This document shows, piece by piece, positions 1 through 8,020 of a DNA stretch of 19,649 bases. Positions within the stretch are counted from its first letter, which is position 1. Each line of letters opens with the position of its first letter. The notes under the pieces were generated by a model, which was not told the origin of the DNA, did no database searches, and was given only the letters and a program-made list of their open reading frames with translations. The stretch spans positions 1 to 19,649 of the forward strand of contig JAFGQA010000319.1 of the NCBI GenBank assembly GCA_016935885.1, in the 5' to 3' direction. The position numbers and the translations under genes were made by a program. This DNA is from Phycisphaerae bacterium (GTDB lineage: Bacteria; Planctomycetota; Phycisphaerae; UBA1845; UTPLA1).

Positions 1-1
1 C

Positions 2-226
2 ATGGTGCCCTCCGACGATCGAGAAGGCAGGGACGAAGAGGCGTGTTTGTACGGCTCAGAGTATTACGAGTTGGAGGATGCGGTTGTGGGGGTGTTGAGG
101 GGGAGGTTGGTCGGGAGCCGGGCGTGGCGAGCCTGCTCACAGTGGTCCGCGGCGCGCAGGAGAATCTCCCTCCCATCCGAGATCGCGCACCACCCACTCA
201 TGCTTATGGACATTCACCTCCAGTGA
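2..226 (+). pseudogene. Small repeated-family gene, copy A, 5' end off the window
   Basis: The first codons encode a block (VPSDDREG, then EEACLYG, then EYYELED) that recurs at 7862, 18360 and 18575, so this is the C-terminal part of a small protein whose start lies left of the window. Function is unknown to me. After 'VVGVL' the frame diverges from copy B. A one-base loss near position 98 relative to copy B (B reads gtgttgatggg, A reads gtgttgaggg) changes the frame, and the remaining 40 residues here are Arg/Ser/Trp-rich and look non-native. The frame ends inside the 3' end of the convergent gene at 204-626. The family assignment is seen directly in the sequence; the frameshift is inferred from the comparison with copy B. 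Confidence 0.55.
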
Positions 227-626
227 GCAGGTCGGTGACGAAGGTGGCGATGTCCTGCAGGTCCAAGTGCCCGTCCGTGTAAAGGTCTGCGCAAGCGCAG
301 TTGACCCCGCCAGCAAGCATGCAGTCGATGAATCCCTGAACGTCAAGCCCGTTCCGCAGGCCATCATTGTTCACGTCCGACATACACCAGCACGGCGGCG
401 CCGCCCAGAAACCGCCGGTCAGCTCGTAGCCGCCGCTGGTCATGACGGCGCCAGCGTCAGGCTGGCCGATCGTGCCGTTGAGTTCGTAGTCGCCACCGGT
501 GCTCCACATCTCTCCGCCGCCGTCGATCGTGTACCAGTCGAGCATGTAGTCGCCCGCTGCAGTGCTCAAGCTGGTCGCGACAATGCCTATCGCCGCAGTA
601 TGTAGAATCCGAAACTTCCGCTTCAT
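204..626 (-). CDS. Small secreted protein with C-terminal dockerin-like F-hand pair
   Basis: A 140-residue protein with a signal peptide (residues 1-24: basic MKRK, then a hydrophobic stretch ending at TAAG). A Gly-rich beta segment at 30-75 contains 'GTIGQPDAG' and 'SGGYELTGGFW', a pattern common in secreted planctomycete proteins. Two Ca-binding F-hand-like halves follow: DVNNDGLRNGLDVQGFI (about 84-100) and DLYTDGHLDLQDIATFV (about 114-130), which is a type I dockerin layout. AAGGGAG lies 6-8 bases before the ATG. It starts 16 bases after the protease stop and is the last gene of the minus-strand run 4141-204. It probably acts at the cell surface, either as an attachment module or as a tail for cell-wall sorting; the binding partner is unknown. 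The 3' end overlaps copy A on the other strand by 23 bases. Confidence 0.85.
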   Translation of the reverse strand: MKRKFRILHTAAIGIVATSLSTAAGDYMLDWYTIDGGGEMWSTGGDYELNGTIGQPDAGAVMTSGGYELTGGFWAAPPCWCMSDVNNDGLRNGLDVQGFIDCMLAGGVNCACADLYTDGHLDLQDIATFVTDLLTGGECP

Positions 627-641
627 GGCTTTCTCCCTTGC

Positions 642-2153
642 TTACCTTCCGATGATGACGCTGCCGCCTTCGGCCGTCAGCGTCATGGAGCGCAAACCCC
701 GCAACGTCACGGCCGGGTAGTTGTCCGCGAGGATGTGGATCGTGCCCCCGCCGCGCACGCCGAAGTAGCCCTCGATGATCGTATCCCACGGCTGAGCCTC
801 GGTGCCACGCTCGGTACCAGCGTACCCGCCGTCAACCCAGACATTCAGTTGTGGATCAAGGAACGGTGACAGAGTCGAGTAGGCGTTAGGGAACGAGCCT
901 TCCCAGGTATCCTCTCCGGGATCGCAACCGGGATCGTCGGAGCAACTGGCCACGGTACGGATCCGATGCGCCGGGTCGAAACCCGGCCCGCCGGACGAGC
1001 CGTGTTCCTGGCCGCCGTCGCTCAGGTCCAGGCGGTAGTTAAGGTCGATGGGGGCCGTGCATTGGCCGTCATCTCGCCCCTCGTACACGCCGTACGAGAT
1101 GGACTTTCGGTCGCTGCTCGGGTGGTGTATGAGTACGCCGTCGGTCGGGTTGGGGATGGCCCCAGAGTCCCAGCCGTTCCAGTACAAGCCGCCGGGATAC
1201 GTCCCGGTCAGGCCAAGGACGGTGTTGTCGGCGGTGCTGTGCGTGGCCAGCAGCGTCGAGCCGTTTGTGACCGGACGGGTGTTCCAGGCGGGTGCCACGC
1301 CGTTGCACGTCGAGGTCTGGTAGAACCAATAAGCCTCAAGGGTATTCGCCTCCGCCTCGGTGCTGATGCAATGGCCCGCGGTGAGGAAAAGCGGGGCATA
1401 GTCCGCGTTCATGCGGTTGATAATGGAACCAGTGCATGTGTAGGTGAGGCCGCCGCTAACGAAACGCATGTACGCCACGCCCAGGGCTTCGTTGGCCCAA
1501 GCGGCATCACAGGTGACGTCGATGCGGCAGCCGCGCTCTCCCACGGGGCCGGGCAGAAAGTCCTGGGCCACGCCGCTGATATTCACTTCCTCGACCCATG
1601 CGCCCAACTCGATCCGCGCCGGCACGTAGAGTTCGACGCGTACTTCGTTACCGAAGATCGTGGGCACCCACAGAGGCAGGTTCGTTCGAGCGCTGCCGGT
1701 GAACGGGCCGTGGATCTCCTGTGGTTCGTCAGCGTTGTAGATGACAAGTTCGCAGCCTTCCGGCAGTCGAAACGGCTCGAATCGCAGGCGCAACGAAGGC
1801 GAGTTCGGGGAGTAGACCGCCATGGTCCAGAGTTGGCCCCCGCCCTCAAGACTCGTCCAGCTTCCGCGCAGGCTGGCACGAAGATCGATTTCGTAGACCC
1901 GCCCGATCACCGGAGGATTCTGGGCGGTTGGATCGAACATCTCGGTTACCGCAGGGAGGACTTCGGTGTTCTCTGCCGTGAACGCGTCTGGCAAGCCGAG
2001 GCTGCGGGCCGCAAGCTGCAACTGGGGCACGGTCGTGGGAGGCGCAGGGATGCCGTCCACGAAAGGTGCTGGCGGCGACTGAGCGACAGCCCAGGGAGTG
2101 AAGACCAAGCCGCCGATCAGCAACGTTATTCGGTTGGTTGTCTTGTGTCTCAT
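642..2153 (-). CDS. Secreted trypsin-like (S1 family, lysyl-endopeptidase-like) serine protease
   Basis: A 503-residue protein with a signal peptide (about 1-24, ending WAVA-Q). The catalytic triad is readable: His261 in FLTAGHC, Asp309 in HSTADNTVLGL and Ser387 in HGSSGGPGFD. Many cysteines (209, 215, 240, 262, 283 and others) suggest disulfides and extracytoplasmic folding. The layout resembles lysyl endopeptidase (Achromobacter protease I) relatives more than classical trypsin; position 386 before the Ser is Ser, not the usual Asp. Residues 90-200 form a beta-rich pro- or binding region. The C-terminal 65 residues (VDGGYAGTERGTEAQPW, then TIHILADNYPAVTLRG) look like the first coils of a beta-helix. 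AAAGGA lies 7 bases before the ATG. It is the middle gene of a three-gene run, 41 bases after the tail-fibre-like gene. Substrate specificity cannot be read from the sequence. Confidence 0.88.
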   Translation of the reverse strand: MRHKTTNRITLLIGGLVFTPWAVAQSPPAPFVDGIPAPPTTVPQLQLAARSLGLPDAFTAENTEVLPAVTEMFDPTAQNPPVIGRVYEIDLRASLRGSWTSLEGGGQLWTMAVYSPNSPSLRLRFEPFRLPEGCELVIYNADEPQEIHGPFTGSARTNLPLWVPTIFGNEVRVELYVPARIELGAWVEEVNISGVAQDFLPGPVGERGCRIDVTCDAAWANEALGVAYMRFVSGGLTYTCTGSIINRMNADYAPLFLTAGHCISTEAEANTLEAYWFYQTSTCNGVAPAWNTRPVTNGSTLLATHSTADNTVLGLTGTYPGGLYWNGWDSGAIPNPTDGVLIHHPSSDRKSISYGVYEGRDDGQCTAPIDLNYRLDLSDGGQEHGSSGGPGFDPAHRIRTVASCSDDPGCDPGEDTWEGSFPNAYSTLSPFLDPQLNVWVDGGYAGTERGTEAQPWDTIIEGYFGVRGGGTIHILADNYPAVTLRGLRSMTLTAEGGSVIIGR

Positions 2154-2194
2154 GACATATTCCTTTCATCGCTAGCTTGACTTGCGGCGTGGAG

Positions 2195-4141
2195 CTACTG
2201 CAGGTTGACCAACACAAGAACCATCCCTGTTTCACCCTTCGCCAGCGCGGTCATGGCCTTACCGATGACTGCCCCCTGGGCCCGCGCGTGATCCGATACC
2301 GGCATGGCGTAACCCGGCCGGTCAGCGGTCGTGAGCAGGTCACCCGGCTCGACTGAGCGCTCCGACGCGTCGCAGAAGGTCCAGACTCGACCGGTGAGGG
2401 CGACCGGTTGGGAGTTCTTCGCCCCCGGCAGGTCGGCGAGGATCATCCCGGCGGTAACGTCGTTCGCCCCGCTGATAACGCCCGCCACGCGGCGGTTGTA
2501 CGCGCCCCGGGAGATGCACAGCTTGCCGGGGTTCGCTGGGTCTATGGCCACGACCATCCCGGGCTTGGTCTCTTCCGTTACGTCAAACTTCTCGGCGAGA
2601 TCGCTTCCACCGGTGATCACCAAGACCGGAACCTGCACATCTCCGCCGTCATTGTTCAGGTAGAGGGTTGAGGTGGCCCCGTTGTTGCGGGCCATGATCT
2701 CGTTGTTGTCGATCACGATGTTGGTGCTCGTTGTGGTTCCGGCGACGATGTACCCGCCGCCGGCCAGCGAAGCGTCCGTGCCGCCGGTGACGTGCAGCTT
2801 GACCTCCGGCGTGCTGCCGATGCCGAGTTCGCCGGTGACGCGCACATCGCCGCTGAAGTAGCCGGCCCAGTTGGTGGTGGCACCGCCGGCATAGCCATAC
2901 ACCCCGTAGTTCGTCGTGGCGGCGCCGGTCGCATAGCCGTAGACACCGTAGTTCGACGCGCCTGTGCCGCTGGCGTAAGCGTATAAACCACGGTTACTGC
3001 CCGTCCCGCCGGTGACGTAGCCGTAGAGACTGGTGTAGGTGCCTGATCCGGTCGAGCTGACCCGACCCTCGACCCCGCGATAGCCGCCGACGCCCTTGAC
3101 GCCAACTCCGTAATTATCCGTCACGGCGTGCTCACCGAGAATGGCCGGCTGGTCATTCGTGGTCGCGGTGTGCGTGCTGTAGATCGTGGGGTAGGAGGAA
3201 TCACTGCTGGTGACGTCCAACCGGGCTGCCGGGTTGGTCGTCCCGATGCCGACGTCGCCATCCCCAGTGATGCGCAGGCGCTCGAAGACGTTGCCGCCGC
3301 CGCGCGTCTTGAAGAGCATGTCTGCTTTCGCGGTGGCGATATTCGGATCGATCCAAACTGCGTCGATTGTGCCGACGGAAGCGGAGCCGCCGTTGCTGGC
3401 CACCAACCGCCAGGTTAGGCGTCCGCCGAACCCGGGCAGAGGCGTGCCGGTGGTGCCGGCGCGCAGGTCCATCACATCCACGGTGGTGTTGTCCGCGACG
3501 TCAGATCGGTTGATTATCGCCGCTAATTCGTTGCTGGCGATTACGTCCAGAGGCGTCGAGGGACTACTCGTCCCGATGCCGACCCGGCTGGAGAAGAACT
3601 TGTTGGCCGTAAAGGTCTGGACCGTATTCAGCAAGGCCACGTTGGACGACAGGCGCGCATCGGGGAGCGTGCCGGCATTCAAGTTCGACGCGTTCTGGTA
3701 GAACGATCCGTGCTGGCCGTCGAGCGTGTCGGCGTTCGTTGCTGTCCCGCCTTGCAGGGCGTAAGCCGCGTAGGGGGCGACGGTCAGCAGTTGCAGCGGT
3801 GACAGGAGTGTGAAGTCTCCCGCGCTGTCGTCCGGACGCACGCCGATGAGCAACCAGCGTTCTTGTCCGTTGAAGACGCTGCCGAAATCGAGCTGCACGG
3901 TGAACAGGCCTTGCTCGACCGCCCAGTCCGCCGCGTCGATCGGGCCGCCGATCAGGTTTCCGCCAACGGCCGCGTCATAGAGCCAGAACCGGAAATCGTA
4001 CGCGCCGACGGCCGGGATGCCATCTTCCTTGAGTTGGCCCTGATACGTGAACGCCGTGCCGACAGGGGCTTGGGCTTTCAACAAGCCGGTCGAGCACACT
4101 AGTGCAATGACACTAATCCAGAATACCGTTCGTCTGTTCAT
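2195..4141 (-). CDS. Secreted tail-fibre-like repeat protein
   Basis: A 648-residue protein with a signal peptide (1-25, ending LKAQA). An N-terminal beta domain (about 26-130, 'GTAFTYQGQLKEDG' to 'VAPYAAYAL') is typical of large secreted planctomycete proteins. A trimeric-fibre-like body follows, with 'VGIGTSSPSTPLDV' (187-200), 'VGIGTTNPAARLDV' (297-310) and 'LGIGSTPEVKLHV' (439-451). Short tandem turns 'NYGVYGYATGAATT' and 'NYGVYGYAGGATT' occupy about 397-423. The C-terminal region from 'GSDLAEKFDV' (about 512) to the end resembles the terminal region of phage and bacterial tail-fibre-like proteins that may fold or trimerise the shaft. AAGGAG lies 7 bases before the ATG. It is the first gene of the minus-strand run and is divergent from the ECF gene at 4626. 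It is probably a surface appendage or adhesin. There are no other phage genes, so a prophage origin is unlikely. Confidence 0.85.
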   Translation of the reverse strand: MNRRTVFWISVIALVCSTGLLKAQAPVGTAFTYQGQLKEDGIPAVGAYDFRFWLYDAAVGGNLIGGPIDAADWAVEQGLFTVQLDFGSVFNGQERWLLIGVRPDDSAGDFTLLSPLQLLTVAPYAAYALQGGTATNADTLDGQHGSFYQNASNLNAGTLPDARLSSNVALLNTVQTFTANKFFSSRVGIGTSSPSTPLDVIASNELAAIINRSDVADNTTVDVMDLRAGTTGTPLPGFGGRLTWRLVASNGGSASVGTIDAVWIDPNIATAKADMLFKTRGGGNVFERLRITGDGDVGIGTTNPAARLDVTSSDSSYPTIYSTHTATTNDQPAILGEHAVTDNYGVGVKGVGGYRGVEGRVSSTGSGTYTSLYGYVTGGTGSNRGLYAYASGTGASNYGVYGYATGAATTNYGVYGYAGGATTNWAGYFSGDVRVTGELGIGSTPEVKLHVTGGTDASLAGGGYIVAGTTTSTNIVIDNNEIMARNNGATSTLYLNNDGGDVQVPVLVITGGSDLAEKFDVTEETKPGMVVAIDPANPGKLCISRGAYNRRVAGVISGANDVTAGMILADLPGAKNSQPVALTGRVWTFCDASERSVEPGDLLTTADRPGYAMPVSDHARAQGAVIGKAMTALAKGETGMVLVLVNLQ

Positions 4142-4309
4142 GGATCTTCTCCTTGTTCTCTCATGCTACTGGTTCTCTGATCCTCGACGGGCAGATGCCC
4201 CCCAGCCAGGGGCGTCGGAACACTACGATGTCGCCAGATTCCGGCACCGGCAGCGGTTAGCCTGTGTGAACATGCCGGCACCGGCCGCTCCGGGCAACCA
4301 GCCCGTCGC

Positions 4310-4341
4310 GGTATCTCGCGAGGATTCTGCTTTTAGATACC
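4310..4341. promoter_or_regulatory. Inverted repeat, possible operator in the divergent region
   Basis: GGTATCT (4310-4316) is the exact reverse complement of AGATACC (4335-4341), with 18 bases between; after one mismatch two further pairs extend it. The centre-to-centre distance is 25 bases. In a shared divergent region this could be a dimer binding site or a transcript hairpin. No known regulator site was recognised. Confidence 0.3.
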
Positions 4342-4552
4342 ACGCTCGCTCGGCGGACTGGACACGGGGAAGATGCACAAGTCGCAGCCGAAGGGGGAAC
4401 CACTGGCATCCCCGGCGCTCTGCCAAGCCAGCCCTCCGGCTGCAGACGCCTGCCGTGCGACTCCCGATCTGGTTCCTCGCACGGCCGAAGGCTCAAGCCG
4501 ATCGCGATTCTCATGATGGATTACATGCTGGAAAGCGATGAGGCCGCGGGTT

Positions 4553-4581
4553 TTGTTCTCAGCGTGCAACGTCTGTAGAAT
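4553..4581 (+). promoter_or_regulatory. Sigma70-type promoter candidate for the ECF-kinase pair
   Basis: TTGTTC (4553-4558) and TAGAAT (4576-4581) are separated by 17 bases; the -10 box matches TATAAT at 5 of 6 positions, the -35 box only at TTG. Transcription would start near 4588, about 38 bases before the ECF start codon. The plain housekeeping pattern suggests the ECF gene is not solely dependent on itself. Confidence 0.45.
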
Positions 4582-4625
4582 GAGGAAGTTAGGGTCGCGG
4601 TAAACACAGCCGCAGGGGTCAACGC

Positions 4626-5225
4626 ATGGACTCCCAACCGACACGTCCGTCGCTGCTGGTGCGATTGCGAGATCCGGCCGACGCGGCTGCCTGGCGGGAG
4701 TTTGAATTGCGCTATGGCGAGCTGATCGTGCGATACGGTCGCGCCCGAGGCCTGCAACAATGCGATGCCGAGGACGTGCGGCAGATCGTCCTTACCAAGC
4801 TGTTCCGAAGGTTGCCGACGTTCGAATACGCGCGGGAGCGCGGCCGCTTCCGGGATTACCTCGGCACAGCGGTACGAAATGCGCTGCACGAGTGGGCGGC
4901 GTGTCCCGATCGATCCATTCGGGCAGTAGACCCTGATGTGCTGGCGAGGTCGGAACCCCTCGACAGGGCCGAGGCGGACCGCCTGTGGGAGAAGGAATGG
5001 GTGGACCACCACTTCCGCCTGGCCCTGGCGGCCGTTGCGGAGCAGGTTGAGCTACAGAGCATGGCGGTGTTCAACCAGTTGCTGGCGGGTCGTTCCGTGG
5101 AGGAAGTTGCCGACGCGCAGGAGATGACCGTCGAGGCGATTCGCAAAGTGCGGCAGCGGATCCGCGCGCGGTTGACGGAGCAGATACGACAGCAAGTGCG
5201 CGACGAGGATGGCGGCGATGGCTGA
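4626..5225 (+). CDS. ECF-type RNA polymerase sigma factor
   Basis: A 199-residue protein without a membrane segment. Region 2 spans about 12-92: 'CDAEDVRQIVLTKLF' (46-60) for core binding and -10 recognition, then 'GRFRDYLGTAVRNAL'. Region 4 spans about 140-187, a helix-turn-helix 'SVEEVADAQEMTVEAIRKV' for -35 contact. Between them is 'WEKEWVD' (121-127), a linker also present as WEQEW in the second ECF of this window. AGGGG lies 7 bases upstream of the ATG. The stop codon overlaps the start of the kinase gene, so the two are translationally coupled. The neighbour suggests that phosphorylation by the kinase controls it, as proposed for ECF groups paired with Ser/Thr kinases in Planctomycetes. 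No separate anti-sigma gene is visible here. Confidence 0.9.
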   Translation: MDSQPTRPSLLVRLRDPADAAAWREFELRYGELIVRYGRARGLQQCDAEDVRQIVLTKLFRRLPTFEYARERGRFRDYLGTAVRNALHEWAACPDRSIRAVDPDVLARSEPLDRAEADRLWEKEWVDHHFRLALAAVAEQVELQSMAVFNQLLAGRSVEEVADAQEMTVEAIRKVRQRIRARLTEQIRQQVRDEDGGDG

Positions 5226-7581
5226 ACCTTCGGACGGGACGCAGCCGTTTGCGGACGGCTCGGGCGACGCGGTCGGATTCGGTGAGCTTCTGCCGGACGA
5301 CGCCTGGCTGCGGCGCGTTCGAGCCGCGGTGCAGCCGCTGGGATTGGGACGACTCGGCCCTTACGAATTGCTGGACCAAGTGGCTTGCGGTGCCCAGGGG
5401 ATCGTCTATTGCGCCCGCGACACACGTGTGGACCGCGTGGTAGCCCTCAAGCGCCTGACCGCGGGCCGCTTCGCCACGGCCCGGCAGCAGCGGCGATTTG
5501 AACGAGAATTGGAGGCCACGGCGGCGCTGCGCCATCCGCATGTGGTCTCCATCGACCGCTACGAGATCATCGGCGGCCAACCGCTGCTGTCGATGGAGTG
5601 GATCGACGGGGTCACACTCGATCGCTGGACCCGGCCGGAAGGCACGCGGAAGGGCCTCGATGACATCCTCGGCGTATTTCGCATGATCTGCGACGCGGTC
5701 GAATACGCTCATCAGCACGGCGTGATCCACCGCGACCTGAAGCCTGGGAATATTCTCGTGGTTGAAGAAGCGGTCGGAGGGTATGGAGGGGCGGCGACCG
5801 AGAAGCGCGAGGCGAGTTCCGTTTCTGTCCTGGGGATCCCTCGCTCCTCGGGGGCGTGCCCTAAGGTCCTCGACTTCGGTCTCGCCGTGCTCGCCGATGA
5901 TGGGCCGCTCACCGAGCGATTCACCGCGACGAGCGAATTCGTCGGCACTCCCGCCTACGCTGCTCCGGAGCAGGTTCGCGGCGACCGCGCGGCGATCGGC
6001 ATCTGCACTGACATCTATGCGTTGGGCGTGCTGCTCTACGAGATGCTCGCCGGGCGTCTGCCGTTCTCGGAGAGCGGAGGCCTGGCCGGATTGTTCGACG
6101 CGATACGAGCGGAAGATGCGCCGCCGCCCTCACGGTGGTCGCCCGACGTAAGCGCGGACCTCGACGCGATCGTGCTGAAGGCTCTGGCCAAAGAGCCCAG
6201 CCAGCGCTACCAGTCAGTGGGCGCGTTTTCGGCGGACCTGGGGCACGTCGCGGCCGGTGAGCCGGTCGAGGCCCGCCACACTCATCGCGGCTACGCGATT
6301 CGCTTGCTGTTACGGCGTCATCGTTTCGCGTTGATCGCCGCCGCGGCGGGCGTGGCGTTGCTGGCTGCTTGGGCCGCGACGCTTAGCGTAATGTACGCGC
6401 GGCAGGGGAGGTTGCTGGCCGAGGTGACGGCGGCACGAGACGAATCACAGGGTTTGCAGCGAACCTTCGGGCACCTCATGACCAACGTGGCAGAGCTTGG
6501 AAGAGGGGCGGATCTGGCCCTGCGCCGTGAAGTTCTGGATGGGGCCGCGAAGACCGCTGAGGCGGACTTGAGCGGCCGCCTCGCCGCCTGGGCCGAGGCC
6601 GAGGACGCCATCGGTCGCACCTACCAGCAGCTTGGCCTGTACGAAGAGGCCGAGCGCCGGCTCCGCGCGGCGCTGGCCTCCAGGATTGCCCTCTATGGTC
6701 ACGAACACCGTGAAGTCGCGACCAGCCTGACCCACCTCGCCTGCCTGCTGTCTGATCGATCCCGCGGAGTTGAGGCGGATCCTCTTTTTCGCGAAGCCTT
6801 GGCCATGCGCCGTCGCCTCCTGGGCGACGAGCACCCCGAGGTCGCCGAAAGCATGCACCATGTGGCCATCGTGCTGCAGTCCCGGGAGGAGTATGAAGCG
6901 GCAGTGGCTATGCACCGTCAAACGCTCGACCTTCAACAGCGACTCTTGGGACCCGACCATCCCGACATCGCCCTGTCGCTCACCGGCCTCGGTTACGCGT
7001 ATTTCAACCTACGCGACTACACCGAGGCGGAGAAATGCTTCCGGGCGGCGCTGGAGATGCGGCTGCGGCTGGTCGCCGAGCCGAACCGCGATGTTGCCGG
7101 CTGCCGGGTCGACCTGGGCAAGGCTTTGTACGAACAAGGACGCCTCGAAGAAGCCGAGCCAATCTTGCGCTCGGCCCTCGCGACGTTTCGCCAGTTACTG
7201 GGCCCGGTCCACGACAATACCGCGTGGGCCGCCCACCGTTTGGGTTTGGTTTTGACTGCCCGTGGCAGTTTCGACGAGGCTGAAGCCCTGCTCCGCGAAG
7301 CCCTCGCTACCTACCGGCAGACGCTCGGTGAGGAAACAGCATACACGGGCTTTGTGCTCGAAAGCCTCGCCGAATTGCTGGCCGAGACCAACCGCAACGC
7401 CGAAGCGCTCTCCGCTTTGCGCGACGCTGAGCGTATATTCGCTGCGCAGGCGCATCAGAGCATACCTATCGAGCGAGTCCGAACACGCCTGGCGCAGCTT
7501 GCCTCGCAATCCGCCAAGCCGGGGGATTCAGCAGGGTCGTCCGAGAAGCCCGATTCCGACCCGTCTCTCGCACCTGGCTGA
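5218..7581 (+). CDS. Membrane Ser/Thr protein kinase with C-terminal TPR repeats
   Basis: Numbering is from the ATG at 5218, chosen because GAGG lies 9 bases upstream; an in-frame ATG at 5209 has no usable spacing. 787 residues. The kinase domain spans about 48-340: glycine loop CGAQGIV, catalytic Lys78, HRDLKPGN (171-178), DFG 219-221 and APE 249-251, so it should be active. About 35 residues between the catalytic loop and DFG (182-216) are non-standard. One membrane segment follows at about 370-392, then roughly seven kinesin-light-chain-like TPRs (about 460-745; motifs GHEHREVATSL, GDEHPEVAESM, GPDHPDIALSL). The kinase is expected in the cytoplasm and the TPRs outside the membrane as a sensing or docking array. 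The start overlaps the ECF stop by 8 bases, so it is cotranscribed. The substrate is unknown; the ECF is the obvious candidate. Confidence 0.9.
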   Translation: MAEPSDGTQPFADGSGDAVGFGELLPDDAWLRRVRAAVQPLGLGRLGPYELLDQVACGAQGIVYCARDTRVDRVVALKRLTAGRFATARQQRRFERELEATAALRHPHVVSIDRYEIIGGQPLLSMEWIDGVTLDRWTRPEGTRKGLDDILGVFRMICDAVEYAHQHGVIHRDLKPGNILVVEEAVGGYGGAATEKREASSVSVLGIPRSSGACPKVLDFGLAVLADDGPLTERFTATSEFVGTPAYAAPEQVRGDRAAIGICTDIYALGVLLYEMLAGRLPFSESGGLAGLFDAIRAEDAPPPSRWSPDVSADLDAIVLKALAKEPSQRYQSVGAFSADLGHVAAGEPVEARHTHRGYAIRLLLRRHRFALIAAAAGVALLAAWAATLSVMYARQGRLLAEVTAARDESQGLQRTFGHLMTNVAELGRGADLALRREVLDGAAKTAEADLSGRLAAWAEAEDAIGRTYQQLGLYEEAERRLRAALASRIALYGHEHREVATSLTHLACLLSDRSRGVEADPLFREALAMRRRLLGDEHPEVAESMHHVAIVLQSREEYEAAVAMHRQTLDLQQRLLGPDHPDIALSLTGLGYAYFNLRDYTEAEKCFRAALEMRLRLVAEPNRDVAGCRVDLGKALYEQGRLEEAEPILRSALATFRQLLGPVHDNTAWAAHRLGLVLTARGSFDEAEALLREALATYRQTLGEETAYTGFVLESLAELLAETNRNAEALSALRDAERIFAAQAHQSIPIERVRTRLAQLASQSAKPGDSAGSSEKPDSDPSLAPG

Positions 7582-7782
7582 CGGACCCCGTATCGTAGCG
7601 GCGGATCCCAGACACATGGCCGCAAGGCAGATCGGATTACGACGCCGGTAAGACGTTGACGAACGGCCGAGCGTCAAGGCCGTCGTCTGGGCAGGAGACA
7701 TCCTCATCCGCCAGGGAGATGTCGCCGTCGGTGATCCGCGCGACGCCAAGGTCGAGGATCCTGGGCTGAGCGACGTGGCGCC
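7582..7782. other. Intergenic stretch with a kinase-like string on the minus strand
   Basis: No intact gene. On the minus strand, ending at a stop at 7637-7639, one frame reads QPRILDLGVARITDGDI (about 7762-7712) and then DDGLDARPFVNVL. The first part resembles the DFG region of bacterial Ser/Thr kinases (consensus PKILDFGVAR), the second the end of a dockerin F-hand. No start codon or full domain is present, so it is at most a remnant. Confidence 0.35.
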
Positions 7783-8020
7783 ATGAACGAAGAAAGAGCC
7801 CCGCGAGATCGCCATCCGAATCCTCGATGAATTCGAGGCGCTACTGGCGGCGAAGGGCATCATGGTGCCGTCGGATGACCGAGAAGGCAGGGAAGAAGAG
7901 GCGTGCCTGTACGGCACGGAGTATTACGAATTGGAGGATATGGTTGTGGGGGTGTTGATGGGGGAATATGGCAAAGTGCGGGCGGAGAAAGCCGAGAAGT
8001 GTCCTGCAATAGGCCGTTGA
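7783..8020 (+). pseudogene. Small repeated-family gene, copy B, frameshifted near its start
   Basis: The ATG at 7783 begins MNEE, as expected for the family, but its frame ends after 15 codons. An extra A in the AAA run at 7793-7795 explains this: without it the reading is MNEEEPREIAIRILDEFEAL and continues in frame through VPSDDREGREEEACLYGTEYYELED to the stop at 8018. As it stands only the segment from the internal ATG at 7862 (52 residues) is open with a start. The full product would be about 78 residues, acidic, helical and without a membrane segment or signal. Function is unknown. The nucleotide match to copy D over 7885-7945 is very high. A sequencing error could mimic the lesion, but copies C and D are also damaged. 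Confidence 0.6.

Larger units (their letters stand above)
4142..4625. other. Divergent intergenic region (484 bases)
   Basis: It lies between the start of the secreted-protein run (minus) and the first ECF gene (plus), so it should hold the promoters for both. A 7-base inverted repeat GGTATCT/AGATACC sits at 4310-4341, an 11-base direct repeat CCGGCACCGGC at 4241 and 4275, and a sigma70-like promoter at 4553-4581. Short frames here have no recognisable protein features. Confidence 0.6.

Noticed and set aside
966..2180. 404-codon plus-strand frame opposite the protease gene
   Set aside because: Fully antisense to a protein with signal peptide and catalytic triad; its product is Arg/Ala/Val-rich without domains, as expected from GC-rich antisense frames.
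2195..4141. Prophage tail module
   Set aside because: Only one fibre-like gene is present, with a signal peptide and no capsid, portal, terminase or integrase genes nearby; such secreted proteins are common in Planctomycetes.
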